64,000 bases of DNA from VSJD01 sp964617825 (GTDB lineage Bacteria > Verrucomicrobiota > Kiritimatiellia > JAAZAB01), in the NCBI GenBank assembly GCA_964617825.1, contig CAZTWL010000011.1:1-64000 (forward strand). Reading direction: 5' to 3'. Shown here one piece after another: positions 44,613 to 53,821 of the stretch. The notes beneath the pieces are model-generated. The model made no database searches and had not been told where the DNA came from. It saw nothing but the letters and a program-made list of their open reading frames with translations. The position numbers were made by a program, and so were the translations under genes. The number at the start of each line of letters is the position of its first letter. Positions within the stretch are counted from its first letter, which is position 1.

Positions 44613-47552
44613 ATGTCAAAACTGAAACCATGGTACAAGGTCGCGACCCCACGCGAGGACTTACGCGAAGGCAAGCCGCTCGATGCTTCTGAATTCGCCG
44701 TTCATCTGGACCAAGTCCGTGATGGCCGGGCGCACCAAGACTATCAAAAGCCGGAACGCTTCTTTGAGCGCACATTCCTGACCAAGAATCTTCGCAGTCT
44801 AGCTGCAGAAGTCGTTCGACGGCTATCCGGCGAAAAGACAGAGACGTCAGCAGTGTTCAATATGACCACTCAGTTTGGCGGTGGAAAGACGCATGCCCTT
44901 ACGCTTCTCTATCATCTCGCCAATAACGGCACCAAGGCCCGCACATTTCAGGGTGTTGATAGCATTCTCGCACAGGCCAAGGTCAAAGATGTTCCAAAGG
45001 CGGCCATTGCCGTATTTGTAGGGACGGAATTCGATTCAATTCAGGGCAGAGGGGGAGATGATGGTACACCAAACCGGAAAACGCCATGGGGCGAGATTGC
45101 ATTCCAATTGGCAGGCGAAGCCGGATTCAAGATCGTTGAAGAACATGAGAAAAAGCTGATCGCTCCTGCCGGCGACGTGATTCGCAAGTTCCTTCCGAAA
45201 GATAGGCCGACACTTATCCTTGTTGATGAGTTGCTCAACTATATCAGCCGGAACAGGAAAAGCGGACTGGCAACACAACTTTACAATTTCATCCAGAACC
45301 TGTCAGAAGAATCTCGTGGCAACGATAGGTTTGTGCTTGTCGCGTCAATTCCGGCGTCTGAACTTGAAATGACAGCGGAAGATCAAGCTGATTACACCCG
45401 ATTCAAGAAACTACTGGATCGGCTGGGTAAGGCCGTGATTATGGCGTCTGAATCCGAAACATCAGAGATCATCCGTCGTCGATTGTTTGAGTGGAATCCC
45501 AAGGCGATCAACGCGGACGGGCGTGTTCTCCTCACTCAGGATGCCGTTGACACATGCAAGGAATATGCAGGTTGGGTTGCACAAAACCGTCAACAGATTC
45601 CCAGTTGGTTCCAGGACAACGCAAAGGAAGCATTTGAGGCAACATATCCATTCCACCCCATGGTTCTGTCCGTGTTCGAACGCAAGTGGCAGGAACTTCC
45701 CCGTTTTCAGCAAACACGAGGTGTACTTCGTCTGCTTGCGCTGTGGGTGTCAAACTCCTATCAACGCGGATTTAAGGGATCGCAGAAGGATCCTTTAATC
45801 GGCTTGGGGACGGCTCCCCTTGATGATTCGCAGTTCCGTTCCGCAATCTTTGAGCAACTCGGCGAGTCGCGTCTCGAAGGCGCTCTGACCACTGACATTG
45901 CCGGTAAAAAGGATTCACACGCAATAAGGCTGGATCAGGAAGCCGAAGAAACGCTCAAGAAAGCGCAGATTCACAAGAAGGTTGCTACTGTCGTCTTTTT
46001 TGAATCTAACGGTGGCCAGACCAAGAATACTGCCACTGTGCCCGAAATCCGTCTGGGAGTCGCCGAACCTGATTTGGACATTGGCAATGTTGAGACGGCA
46101 TTGGAGGCACTGACCGATGCCTGCTACTACCTAGGCGTCGAGCGTAATCAGTACCGGTTCAGTCTCAAGGAAAACCTAAACAAGCGATTCGCCGACCGAA
46201 GAGCAGGCGTGAAGAACGAGGAAGTCGAAAAGATCGTTCTTGAAGAGATCCAAAAGGGATTTCCTACGACTGACTGTGTTGAGAGAGTGTTCTTCCCCCA
46301 GAAGAGCGGTCAAGTTCCTGATAGACCTGTCTTGGCGTTCGTTGTCATTGGGCCTGAACAGTCCATTCAGGATGATGCCAATATCACTAAGCAAATTGAG
46401 AAGATGACAAAAGAAATTGGAGATAAAGGACGCACATATAAAAGTGCATTGATATGGTTGGTCCCTGAAACAGCGGCCGTGATGCGCGATGAGGCCCGCA
46501 AACTCATGGCATGGCAAGATATCGAGGCGGAAGGCCTGAAACTGGATGATGCCCAGGAACGTCAACTCGATGAGAATATCAAGAAGGCAAAGCGGGATCT
46601 GCGCGAGAGCGTGTGGCGTGCATACAACAAGGTCATGTTGCTTGACCGCGATAACACCATGCGAACCGTTGATCTTGGTCTTGTCACATCGAGCGCAGCC
46701 GAAACCATGTGCCGCCTTGTCCTCAACCATCTTCGTCAGACCGATGATATTACCAAGGACTACAACCCACGTTCACTGTTGAAGAACTGGCCACCGGCCT
46801 TCACGGAATGGAGCACAAAAGCTGTTCGCGATTCATTCTATGCGTCACCGTTATTTCCGCGACTTCTGAACCCGGAAGCCGTTAAGGATGCCATCTCAAA
46901 GGGCGTTGCCGAGGGTCATTTCGCGTACGTGGGCAAATCGCCAAAAGGCGGCTACGCGCCCTTCTTATTCAAGAAGGCTCTCAGTTCTGCTGATGTTGAG
47001 ATAGCAGAGGACGTTTATCTTATCAAAGCCGAAGAGGCTGAGAAACACATCAAGCCCCCGGAATTGACTCGCATTCTTATCTCCCCATCTGGCGTGCATA
47101 TTCAACCCGGCAAGAAACAGACATTCACGGCGAAAGGTCTCGATCAGTTTGGCCGGGACTTTGAGATCGCAAAAATCGAATGGACAGCCACAGGCGGCCA
47201 AATTGCAAAGGACGGCGTTTTTCAGGCCGGAGAGGACGAAGGCAACTTCCTGATTACCGCTAAGATGGGCAAAGTCACCGGCGAAGTTCCAATTAGCATC
47301 GGCAAAGCCGGAGAGGAACCAAAACCGCCAACACCTCAGGAAAAGGCTGGTTCCCTCGCTTGGTCAGGCGAAATCCCTGCCCAGAAGTGGATGAACTTCT
47401 ACACCAAAGTCCTGACACGATTCGTAAAGACCAGCCATTTGAAGATCAACGTTTCATTCCAAGCGACTCCTGATGGCGGAGTATCGAAGCAGCAGGTTGA
47501 TGAGACAAAGGCATCTCTCAGAGAATTGGGACTGAATGATGAGACTAAGTAA
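44613..47552 (+). CDS. DUF499 ATPase
   Basis: A 979-aa protein starting KPWYKVATPREDLREGKPLD, the DUF499 N-terminus, with Walker A MTTQFGGGKTHALTLLYHL (near residue 90), Walker B TLILVDELLNYIS and a long helical C-terminal region. Residues about 830-910 look like a bacterial Ig-like domain (SGVHIQPGKKQTFTAKGLDQ, then VTGEVPISIG). DUF499 proteins are predicted AAA+/STAND-like ATPases encoded with DUF1156 methyltransferases. The role is predicted: an energy-dependent sensor or motor of the defence module. GATAGGAGA precedes ATG 44613. Confidence 0.9.
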   Translation: MSKLKPWYKVATPREDLREGKPLDASEFAVHLDQVRDGRAHQDYQKPERFFERTFLTKNLRSLAAEVVRRLSGEKTETSAVFNMTTQFGGGKTHALTLLYHLANNGTKARTFQGVDSILAQAKVKDVPKAAIAVFVGTEFDSIQGRGGDDGTPNRKTPWGEIAFQLAGEAGFKIVEEHEKKLIAPAGDVIRKFLPKDRPTLILVDELLNYISRNRKSGLATQLYNFIQNLSEESRGNDRFVLVASIPASELEMTAEDQADYTRFKKLLDRLGKAVIMASESETSEIIRRRLFEWNPKAINADGRVLLTQDAVDTCKEYAGWVAQNRQQIPSWFQDNAKEAFEATYPFHPMVLSVFERKWQELPRFQQTRGVLRLLALWVSNSYQRGFKGSQKDPLIGLGTAPLDDSQFRSAIFEQLGESRLEGALTTDIAGKKDSHAIRLDQEAEETLKKAQIHKKVATVVFFESNGGQTKNTATVPEIRLGVAEPDLDIGNVETALEALTDACYYLGVERNQYRFSLKENLNKRFADRRAGVKNEEVEKIVLEEIQKGFPTTDCVERVFFPQKSGQVPDRPVLAFVVIGPEQSIQDDANITKQIEKMTKEIGDKGRTYKSALIWLVPETAAVMRDEARKLMAWQDIEAEGLKLDDAQERQLDENIKKAKRDLRESVWRAYNKVMLLDRDNTMRTVDLGLVTSSAAETMCRLVLNHLRQTDDITKDYNPRSLLKNWPPAFTEWSTKAVRDSFYASPLFPRLLNPEAVKDAISKGVAEGHFAYVGKSPKGGYAPFLFKKALSSADVEIAEDVYLIKAEEAEKHIKPPELTRILISPSGVHIQPGKKQTFTAKGLDQFGRDFEIAKIEWTATGGQIAKDGVFQAGEDEGNFLITAKMGKVTGEVPISIGKAGEEPKPPTPQEKAGSLAWSGEIPAQKWMNFYTKVLTRFVKTSHLKINVSFQATPDGGVSKQQVDETKASLRELGLNDETK

Positions 47553-47570
47553 TCAATAAGATTCTTCCCT

Positions 47571-49340
47571 ATGTATCTTAAGCAGTTACATGTTATCGGC
47601 TTTCGAACCTTTCAGGACACAACCCTGAATTTCCGGCAAGGCCTCAATATCCTGATCGGTGAGAATAACACAGGAAAGACGGCTGTTATCGATGCAATCA
47701 GATTGTGTCTTTCCGTCGCGGCCGAACGGCGCGAAATTTCTCTCAGTTCTGATGACTTCCATATGGATGATTCAGGCAAGAGATGTTCTCAGATGGAGTT
47801 TCATCTCTGTTTCTCGGGTATAACACCAAGAGAGCAGGGTATATTCGTTGAGATGCTGTCTCTCGCCGACCCAGCAACTCCCGGACTGCAATTCCACATG
47901 CGCGTGACCATAGACACTGCAAGAGATCGTGTGCACCGTGAATGTTGGGGCGGGGACAAGGAGCATCAATCTGTCCCTCAAGAAGTGCTTGAACAACTCT
48001 ATTTTCTTTACCTTGGCGCACTGCGCGATGCAGGGCGGGATTTGAGTCCCAGCAAAGGGAATCAACTCAGCCGTTTGTTTGTGAAACTCGTTCCTGGCGA
48101 CACCAAGCAATCCCAATACGCGAAACAAATCAGTGACCAGATCAAATCTCTGAACGATTGGCAGGCGCTTCTGAAAGACGGCAAAGACAAAATCAACGAA
48201 CATCTCAACAAGCTGTCATTGCAGAGCCTCCCCCAATCTGTGGACATTTCGTTCATCGACGCGGAGTTTCGCCGAATAGTCGAAGGGCTCAAGATTCGAG
48301 TACAGAAACCGTCGCCGTCAAGCACAGTTCCGCCGTTGGCTCCGGGTCAAGCGGCGCAATCCGATACCCTTCAGATTTTCCAGAATGGCCTTGGCTACAA
48401 TAATCTCATCTACATCGCAACCGTACTTGGCGACCTCAGGGAGCGACGACATAGGGATCCGGACTCATATATTGCCCTTCTGATTGAAGAACCAGAGGCT
48501 CATCTTCATCCTCAACTGCAGGATGTCCTGTTCAGGTATCTTACCGAGATTAAATCTGGAGATGTGCAAGTCTTTGTCACATCGCATTCTCCGACGATCA
48601 CCGCCAAGACGCAAATCGAATCACTCATTATGCTCTCCAGAAATAGGGATCAGATACTGGCAACATCGCTTGCGGATGTCGATCTGAGCGACCACAATAA
48701 AGCCCACTTGCACCGTTTTCTTGATGTTACGAAGTCACAACTGTTTTTCGCCAATGGCGTTATCCTTGTAGAAGGAATCTCTGAAGCTCTGCTGTTGCCT
48801 GAACTGGCCCTGATCCTCGGAGCAAAATACGACTTGGACAGGAATGGAGTAGAGGTCGTGAATATTGACGGCGTTGCTTTTGAACCGTTTGCCAAACTTT
48901 TCAACTCTGATAAGCGGAATAAGCGACTCAGCGTTCGGTGTGCCGTTGTGACAGATGATGACAGCCACACTTCTATCGACGGTGAATCGTCGAGCCGTGC
49001 TGAGAATGCTCGAAGTCTACAAGGTGGACTACTCAGGTCGTTCTTGGCCAGATCAACTTTCGAATATGAACTATACCTGTCAAACGAAACATTTGTCCTG
49101 GCGGCTTACAAGGAGCTACACCCAAAGATGGCTCTGGCATTTTCGGGAACGATAGAAGATAAAGCCGGTCTCTTTGTTGAGAAGCTCCACTCAGTCAGAG
49201 ACAAAGCATCCTTTGCTCAACTTCTCGCCGGAAAAATTGCCACTGGTAAATTCTCCAGTTTCTCAGTCCCCCAGTACATACAGAATGCCATTAAATGGAT
49301 TGTAGATGGAACTGACACTTCAGCAAAAGGCGGTTCTTGA
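47571..49340 (+). CDS. GajA-like OLD-family ATPase/TOPRIM nuclease (Gabija-type)
   Basis: A 589-aa protein. N-terminal ABC ATPase with MYLKQLHVIGFRTFQDTTLN, Walker A IGENNTGKTAVIDAIR (near 30-45), Walker B ALLIEEPEAHLHPQLQDVLF (near 305) and VTSHSPTI. The C-terminal TOPRIM has NGVILVEGISEALLLPELA (Glu near 400) and AVVTDDDSHTS (near 462). This order and length match GajA of Gabija (class 2 OLD), which lies next to a UvrD-type helicase, as here. In Gabija, GajA is a sequence-specific nicking endonuclease held off by nucleotides. No clear ribosome site precedes ATG 47571, 18 bp after DUF499, so coupling to DUF499 translation is likely. Confidence 0.85.
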   Translation: MYLKQLHVIGFRTFQDTTLNFRQGLNILIGENNTGKTAVIDAIRLCLSVAAERREISLSSDDFHMDDSGKRCSQMEFHLCFSGITPREQGIFVEMLSLADPATPGLQFHMRVTIDTARDRVHRECWGGDKEHQSVPQEVLEQLYFLYLGALRDAGRDLSPSKGNQLSRLFVKLVPGDTKQSQYAKQISDQIKSLNDWQALLKDGKDKINEHLNKLSLQSLPQSVDISFIDAEFRRIVEGLKIRVQKPSPSSTVPPLAPGQAAQSDTLQIFQNGLGYNNLIYIATVLGDLRERRHRDPDSYIALLIEEPEAHLHPQLQDVLFRYLTEIKSGDVQVFVTSHSPTITAKTQIESLIMLSRNRDQILATSLADVDLSDHNKAHLHRFLDVTKSQLFFANGVILVEGISEALLLPELALILGAKYDLDRNGVEVVNIDGVAFEPFAKLFNSDKRNKRLSVRCAVVTDDDSHTSIDGESSSRAENARSLQGGLLRSFLARSTFEYELYLSNETFVLAAYKELHPKMALAFSGTIEDKAGLFVEKLHSVRDKASFAQLLAGKIATGKFSSFSVPQYIQNAIKWIVDGTDTSAKGGS

Positions 49341-51039
49341 TAAGAACGGTCTATTCGTCATAAAGGCCTGCCCAGGCAGCGGCAAAACACTTGTCGTTGC
49401 CGCAAGGTTCGCGAAACTCCTGTCTGAATGGCGCAAGCCTCATCAAGGCATTGCCGTCATCTCGTTTACAAACACGGCGTGGCGAGAGGTCGAGTCTACT
49501 CTTCAGAAAGAATATCAAATTCAGACGCCTATTACGTATCCCCATTTCCTCGGCACTATTGATAGCTTCGTCAGCAAGTACCTATTTCTTCCGTTCGGCC
49601 ATCACGTAATGAACTGTGACTCCCGTCCTGAAATGAAAGGACCGCCGCATGACAATGATGAACCGATCGGACGATGGTTGTGGTGGAGAAATACAGAATG
49701 CAATCAGAAGGGATGCCTGCTTAATGATTTCTCGTACGATGAAAACAGCAATCTCATTAATTTGGCGCCTATCAGCCACTTCTCCAAGTGCTCACTGAAC
49801 CATAGTGTCTGTACACGCCGGAAGGCTGAGTTCAACAGGATGGGGTACGCGACACAGACGGACGCTAATTATTATGCAATGAGACTATTGCAGAAGAATA
49901 CTTCCCTGGCCAAAGTTCTTGCCGTTCGATTTCCTGAAGTCATGGTTGATGAAGCTCAGGATACATCTCGTGTTCAGATGACCATCATTGATTTGCTGGT
50001 AGCTAATGGTCTCCAAGAACTCATGCTTGTCGGAGATCCAGACCAAGCTATTTTTGAGTGGCGAAATGCTGAACCAGCCTTGCTTGTCGAGAAATACAAT
50101 ATATGGAAGAGCAACTCCTTGGACCTCACGGAAAATTGGCGGAGTTCCCAGCATATATGCACTTTCGCATCGAAGATATCCTCCCTTTCTACCCCGATGC
50201 AATCCGCTAATCCGGCGGTCAAGAATCATCAGGCCATTCCCAAGTTTGTCGCTTACACGAACCCATCTGAACTTCCTGCGCTCATGACCAACTTTTGCAA
50301 CGATTGTGATAATGACGGCATACCTGCCAACTCAATTACCGTGCTTACCAGGTCCGCTGAATTCCTGAACGACTTGGTGCCATTCACGGTCGAAAAGCAT
50401 TTCCATGCGCTACCTTGGAAAGGCGATGATCAAGTCTCGCATGCCATTACCCGAGCAAAGTACATGTATGATCATGGGGCATATGCCGAAGCTTTTCGAT
50501 CTCTTGAATGGGCCGCTTTTAGATTGCATACCGGCAAACCTCACATTGATGTTGAGACTAGGAATCAGGTCATTGCTGAAAAAGGGTTACCAAGATGGCG
50601 GGCAGAACTATTCGATTATCTGGTGTCTCTTCCTGGCACTGCCACGACTCTAAATGATTGGGCGACGAAGAGTATGGCATCGCGTCCAACTACTGGCATA
50701 TTCTCTCAACAGAAGTTAGTGCCCAAACGCTCGTCGTCAAAGCATAATTACGCAAACCTCTCATTGGATGATCTGTTCGCAGCACCTCAGCCTATGAATA
50801 ACCAGTCTCGTTTTCTTGGCACTGTTCATTCCGCAAAAGGAACCACTTGTGACGCAGTATTTCTGGCCCTGAAAAGCAGGGCCGCGCGTAGCGGCAGTTA
50901 CGCCACTGTCCTACAGGCCAATATCGATTCATCTGAAGAACTTCGAATTGTGTATGTCGCGATAACGCGACCTCGAAAACTCCTTTGCATAGCAGTGCCC
51001 AAAGGTGATCTTGTAACATGGCAGAAGCGATTTGCATAG
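49306..51039 (+). CDS. GajB-like UvrD/Rep-family helicase (Gabija-type)
   Basis: A 577-aa superfamily 1 helicase. Q-motif LTLQQKAVL, motif I VIKACPGSGKTLVVAAR (near 20), Ia SFTNTAWREV, II VMVDEAQDTSR (near 212), III MLVGDPDQAIFEWRNAEPAL, motif V GTVHSAKGTTCDAVFLA (near 505) and VI RIVYVAITRPRKLL (near 550). A Cys-rich insert (CNQKGC, SKCSLNHSVC; about 127-170) may bind zinc. The start overlaps the GajA-like gene by 35 bp, so the two are translationally linked. In Gabija, GajB helicase activity triggered by DNA ends promotes GajA action; the same role is inferred here. Confidence 0.87.
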   Translation: MELTLQQKAVLDKNGLFVIKACPGSGKTLVVAARFAKLLSEWRKPHQGIAVISFTNTAWREVESTLQKEYQIQTPITYPHFLGTIDSFVSKYLFLPFGHHVMNCDSRPEMKGPPHDNDEPIGRWLWWRNTECNQKGCLLNDFSYDENSNLINLAPISHFSKCSLNHSVCTRRKAEFNRMGYATQTDANYYAMRLLQKNTSLAKVLAVRFPEVMVDEAQDTSRVQMTIIDLLVANGLQELMLVGDPDQAIFEWRNAEPALLVEKYNIWKSNSLDLTENWRSSQHICTFASKISSLSTPMQSANPAVKNHQAIPKFVAYTNPSELPALMTNFCNDCDNDGIPANSITVLTRSAEFLNDLVPFTVEKHFHALPWKGDDQVSHAITRAKYMYDHGAYAEAFRSLEWAAFRLHTGKPHIDVETRNQVIAEKGLPRWRAELFDYLVSLPGTATTLNDWATKSMASRPTTGIFSQQKLVPKRSSSKHNYANLSLDDLFAAPQPMNNQSRFLGTVHSAKGTTCDAVFLALKSRAARSGSYATVLQANIDSSEELRIVYVAITRPRKLLCIAVPKGDLVTWQKRFA

Positions 51040-51065
51040 ATATCCCAAGTATTCAGTCTGTCACA

Positions 51066-51872
51066 ATGAGATGGAGCATGCCCGTGAACATCGCAAATCA
51101 ACTGTTTGCCGCCATCCTCCCTTGGATACTGTTTGCTGGATTAATCTCAATTCTGGCCACCGCCTTCCGCGTCTTTATCTTACCCCGATTGAAAGGGCGA
51201 CTTGGCGAGGCAAGTATCAACTTCTGGGCAAAGCGGTTTCTCGACCAGAACGTGTATCACCTGATTCCGGATATCATGCTCCCGACGCCGGATGGAACCA
51301 CCCAGATTGACCATGTCATTGTCTCCCGCTACGGCATCTTCGTGATCGAGACCAAGACCTACAAGGGTTGGATCTACGGCGCCGAGAATGAACCTCAGTG
51401 GACTCAAGTTATTTTCCGACGCAAGGAGCGGTTCCAGAATCCCCTGCGCCAGAACTACAAACACACCAAGACTCTGTCAGAATTGACTGGCATCCCTGAA
51501 ACCTACTTCAAATCCCTTGTCGTGTTTGTCGGCGACTGTCAGTTCAAAACCGAGATGCCGCTGAATGTTGTCCACATCCGGGATTTCATAAAACACATTC
51601 GTAGTCATCAGACACCGATCATCAAAGATGAACAAGTTCCCAATATTGTGACCACTATCCAAGAATGGGCATCAACAGTCACAAACGCTCAGAAGACTCG
51701 GCACATTGCTTGTGTTCGTGAGAATAAACAGCCGGTCAGTTCCGGCGCCGCTGCGCCAGCCTGTCCGCGATGCGGTGCTCAAATGGTCCTTCGCACAAGT
51801 CGTAAGGACGGATCTCAGTTCTGGGGTTGTCCGAAGTATCCAGACTGCCGTGGAACAAGACAAGTGGCATGA
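51066..51872 (+). CDS. Membrane-anchored NERD protein with topoisomerase-type zinc finger
   Basis: A 268-aa protein. An N-terminal membrane segment (LFAAILPWILFAGLISILAT) precedes a NERD domain: RLGEASINFWAKRFL, TTQIDHVIVSRYGIFVIETK (D...ExK core), and WTQVIFRRKERFQNPLRQN. The C-terminus has a topoisomerase-type Cys4 zinc finger, CPRCGAQMVLRTSRKDGSQF followed by WGCPKYPDC. It is a predicted nuclease anchored at the membrane. The frame is open to 51018; ATG 51066 or 51078 is likelier. It lies 26 bp after the GajB-like gene and may be an accessory of that pair or a solo defence gene. Confidence 0.82.
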   Translation: MRWSMPVNIANQLFAAILPWILFAGLISILATAFRVFILPRLKGRLGEASINFWAKRFLDQNVYHLIPDIMLPTPDGTTQIDHVIVSRYGIFVIETKTYKGWIYGAENEPQWTQVIFRRKERFQNPLRQNYKHTKTLSELTGIPETYFKSLVVFVGDCQFKTEMPLNVVHIRDFIKHIRSHQTPIIKDEQVPNIVTTIQEWASTVTNAQKTRHIACVRENKQPVSSGAAAPACPRCGAQMVLRTSRKDGSQFWGCPKYPDCRGTRQVA

Positions 51873-51891
51873 GAAACAGAGAGGACTGACA

Positions 51892-52206
51892 ATGGACATT
51901 CAGCCAAAATGGCCAATCACAGACGCACAGAAAGAAAGACTGGATAGGTGGATGGAGCGCCATCGCAAACTCGTTGTTGAAACAGACCCAGCGAAACTAC
52001 CGAGGTTTGGTCGTTTGGAGATGATGCTGGGTGCCTTGCGAGAGGAGAGTCAATCCATGTTATGGAAGTCACCTGTTGACATCGTGAAGAAAGTTGACAG
52101 CGCAGAATGTGCTTACCTTCCGGATAACTTGAAACGTTACCTGAAGATGTTGCTCGAAGAGATCATGCAGAATCCCAAAGATCTCTCCAAGACTTGGGAT
52201 AGCTAA
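51892..52206 (+). CDS. Uncharacterised 104-aa protein of the defence operon
   Basis: A small, soluble, charged, mostly helical protein (MDIQPKWPITDAQKERLDRW; RFGRLEMMLGALREESQ; YLPDNLKRYLKMLLEEIMQN). No family recognised and no cysteine cluster or membrane segment. GAGAGGA before ATG 51892 supports the start within a longer open frame. It lies 19 bp after the NERD gene and is the last gene of the tight run before the 247-bp gap that precedes SPARTA. It could be a regulator, antitoxin-like partner or inhibitor; nothing in the sequence decides. Confidence 0.6.
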   Translation: MDIQPKWPITDAQKERLDRWMERHRKLVVETDPAKLPRFGRLEMMLGALREESQSMLWKSPVDIVKKVDSAECAYLPDNLKRYLKMLLEEIMQNPKDLSKTWDS

Positions 52207-52453
52207 TCTGATGCGCCGAGTATAATAACGAGACGGAGGGGTGGACAACCCGGTTTGCTCCGGCTATCCGAATGGCCGATGATGACTGGTAAAGCACCAT
52301 GGCTACCGCTATGATGTGCAGAAAGTCCGAGTCGGAATGACCCTGGCAAAGAGTAAAGAAAGAAATGAAGTGGCTAATGGAACCATGGAAAAAGCACATA
52401 TGCCGCGTCGGCAAGGGCCGGACGGTGATTCCGGGGAAAGCGCAGCGTTATAT
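52207..52453 (+). promoter_or_regulatory. 247-bp gap with candidate SPARTA promoter
   Basis: TATAAT at 52221-52226 directly follows the end of the upstream operon, without a good -35 box. Behind it, CGGAG/CTCCG with inner GGGT/ACCC (about 52233-52262) forms a bulged hairpin, and a GCAC/GTGC pairing (about 52294-52320) is possible. This is the longest gap in the 34-55 kb run and suggests that SPARTA has its own promoter and structured leader. In-frame starts as early as 52316 (GTG) exist but lack family similarity. Confidence 0.4.
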
Positions 52454-53821
52454 ATGATCGGCAATCGTGAAATGATTTTTATCAGCCATGCCAACCCCGA
52501 GGACAATGAGTTTACTCGTTGGCTAGCCCTCCAACTGGCACGTGAGGGTTTTCCTGTTTGGTGCGATCTTACAAAATTACTTGGCGGAGAAGATTTTTGG
52601 CGCGACATCGAGGACGCCATCCGGAATCGAACAATTAAATTTATTTATGTTCTCTCTACCATTTCAAATGTTAAAGAAGGACCACGGAAAGAATTAGCCG
52701 TTGCCCAAATGGTAGGGAAACAACTAAAAGACTTCGTAATTCCGCTCAAGATTGACCAGCTTCCACACGACGACACAAACATTGAACTACAACGGCTGAA
52801 TGCCTTGGACTTTTCAAAAAGCTGGGCTTCCGGTTTGGCCGCGCTCCTTCGTTGCTTGAACGAGGCGCGTATTCCACGTAAGCAGAACTTCAACCCCGAC
52901 GCGGTTGCAACCTGGTGGAAAAACAACTTCGGCGCAGATGTCGGCATCTCGCCTGTTACCGACATGTACCTGTCCAACTGGTACGAAATCGAAGCTCTCC
53001 CGCGTGTGTATCTTCATTTTATTCAGGGGGATGTCGAACTGGCCAAGAAATCTCTTGACTCGGTTTTCCCCGTTTTTGAGTTTGGCAATGCATTTCTTTC
53101 GTTTGCATCGGCACAGAGTTTGGAATCAAGTTTTCGGAAATCCGGCCTTTCAATAGCAAGAACCAACAACTACGACGGGACGGATTTTGCATCCGGGAAT
53201 ATCGATGCCATGCCTGAAAAGGACGCGCGCAATGCAGTTCGGTTTCTGCTCCGTGCTTCGTGGGAAGCGGAGATGTTGCGGCGCGGTCTATCCTGCTATC
53301 AACTCGCGCGCAACTGTCGATGTTTTTGGTTTAGAAAGGGGCAGATTCCTAAGGATGTCGTGCCGTTTATCGGTGTGAACGGAAAACGCACGGACCGCCA
53401 ACTTGTAGGCCGGTTTAAAGGACTTCAATGGCATTTTGCCATTCAAGCCCGGTCGATGTTGTTTCCCTTTCGCGGCTTTGCGTTTAGAACGCATATCGTT
53501 TTCACGACTGACGGTATAACGCCACTCTTAAGTGCAAGTCAGCAGCATTCGTCCCGCCGGAGTCTTGGCAAGAATTGGTGGACGCCCCATTGGCGGGACC
53601 GTCTGACGGCTATCATGACTCAATTGTCAGCGGCGACGGTTGGTTTTGTAGAAATAACGGTTAGCGATAGTTTGACCATGCGTATGCGTAGTCAACCAAA
53701 CATCTTTGAGAGCCCCGTTTCCTATACCGTTATCGAGGATCAACCACCGGAACACCTGCCGGACGACGAAGACAACGAGGAGGAGGTATTGCCGAATGAA
53801 CAAATTGATTCGGTTTGCTGA
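52454..53821 (+). CDS. TIR-APAZ protein of a SPARTA system
   Basis: A 455-aa protein. The TIR domain (about 5-140) starts MIFISHANPEDNEFTRWLAL, with PVWCDLTKLLGGEDFW and KEGPRKELAVA; the Glu at about residue 80 in RKELAVA aligns with the NADase catalytic Glu as I recall it for the characterised Maribacter SPARTA protein. NALDFSKSWASGLAALL ends the domain. The remainder (about 160-455) is the APAZ region, including FGNAFLSFASAQSLESSFRK and LSAATVGFVEITV. In SPARTA, guide-RNA/target-DNA recognition by the Argonaute triggers TIR depletion of NAD+, causing abortive defence. ATG 52454 gives the family length; longer frames upstream lack similarity. The gene overlaps the Argonaute gene by 26 bp. 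Confidence 0.92.
   Translation: MIGNREMIFISHANPEDNEFTRWLALQLAREGFPVWCDLTKLLGGEDFWRDIEDAIRNRTIKFIYVLSTISNVKEGPRKELAVAQMVGKQLKDFVIPLKIDQLPHDDTNIELQRLNALDFSKSWASGLAALLRCLNEARIPRKQNFNPDAVATWWKNNFGADVGISPVTDMYLSNWYEIEALPRVYLHFIQGDVELAKKSLDSVFPVFEFGNAFLSFASAQSLESSFRKSGLSIARTNNYDGTDFASGNIDAMPEKDARNAVRFLLRASWEAEMLRRGLSCYQLARNCRCFWFRKGQIPKDVVPFIGVNGKRTDRQLVGRFKGLQWHFAIQARSMLFPFRGFAFRTHIVFTTDGITPLLSASQQHSSRRSLGKNWWTPHWRDRLTAIMTQLSAATVGFVEITVSDSLTMRMRSQPNIFESPVSYTVIEDQPPEHLPDDEDNEEEVLPNEQIDSVC

Noticed and set aside
34082..47552. Classic DISARM or BREX system
   Set aside because: No DUF1998 (DrmB), PLD (DrmC), PglZ or BrxC-like protein is encoded; the DUF1156/DUF499 pairing is different.
52316..52453. 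N-terminal extension of the TIR-APAZ protein from GTG 52316
   Set aside because: The added 46 residues lack similarity to TIR proteins, and family length fits a start at 52454.
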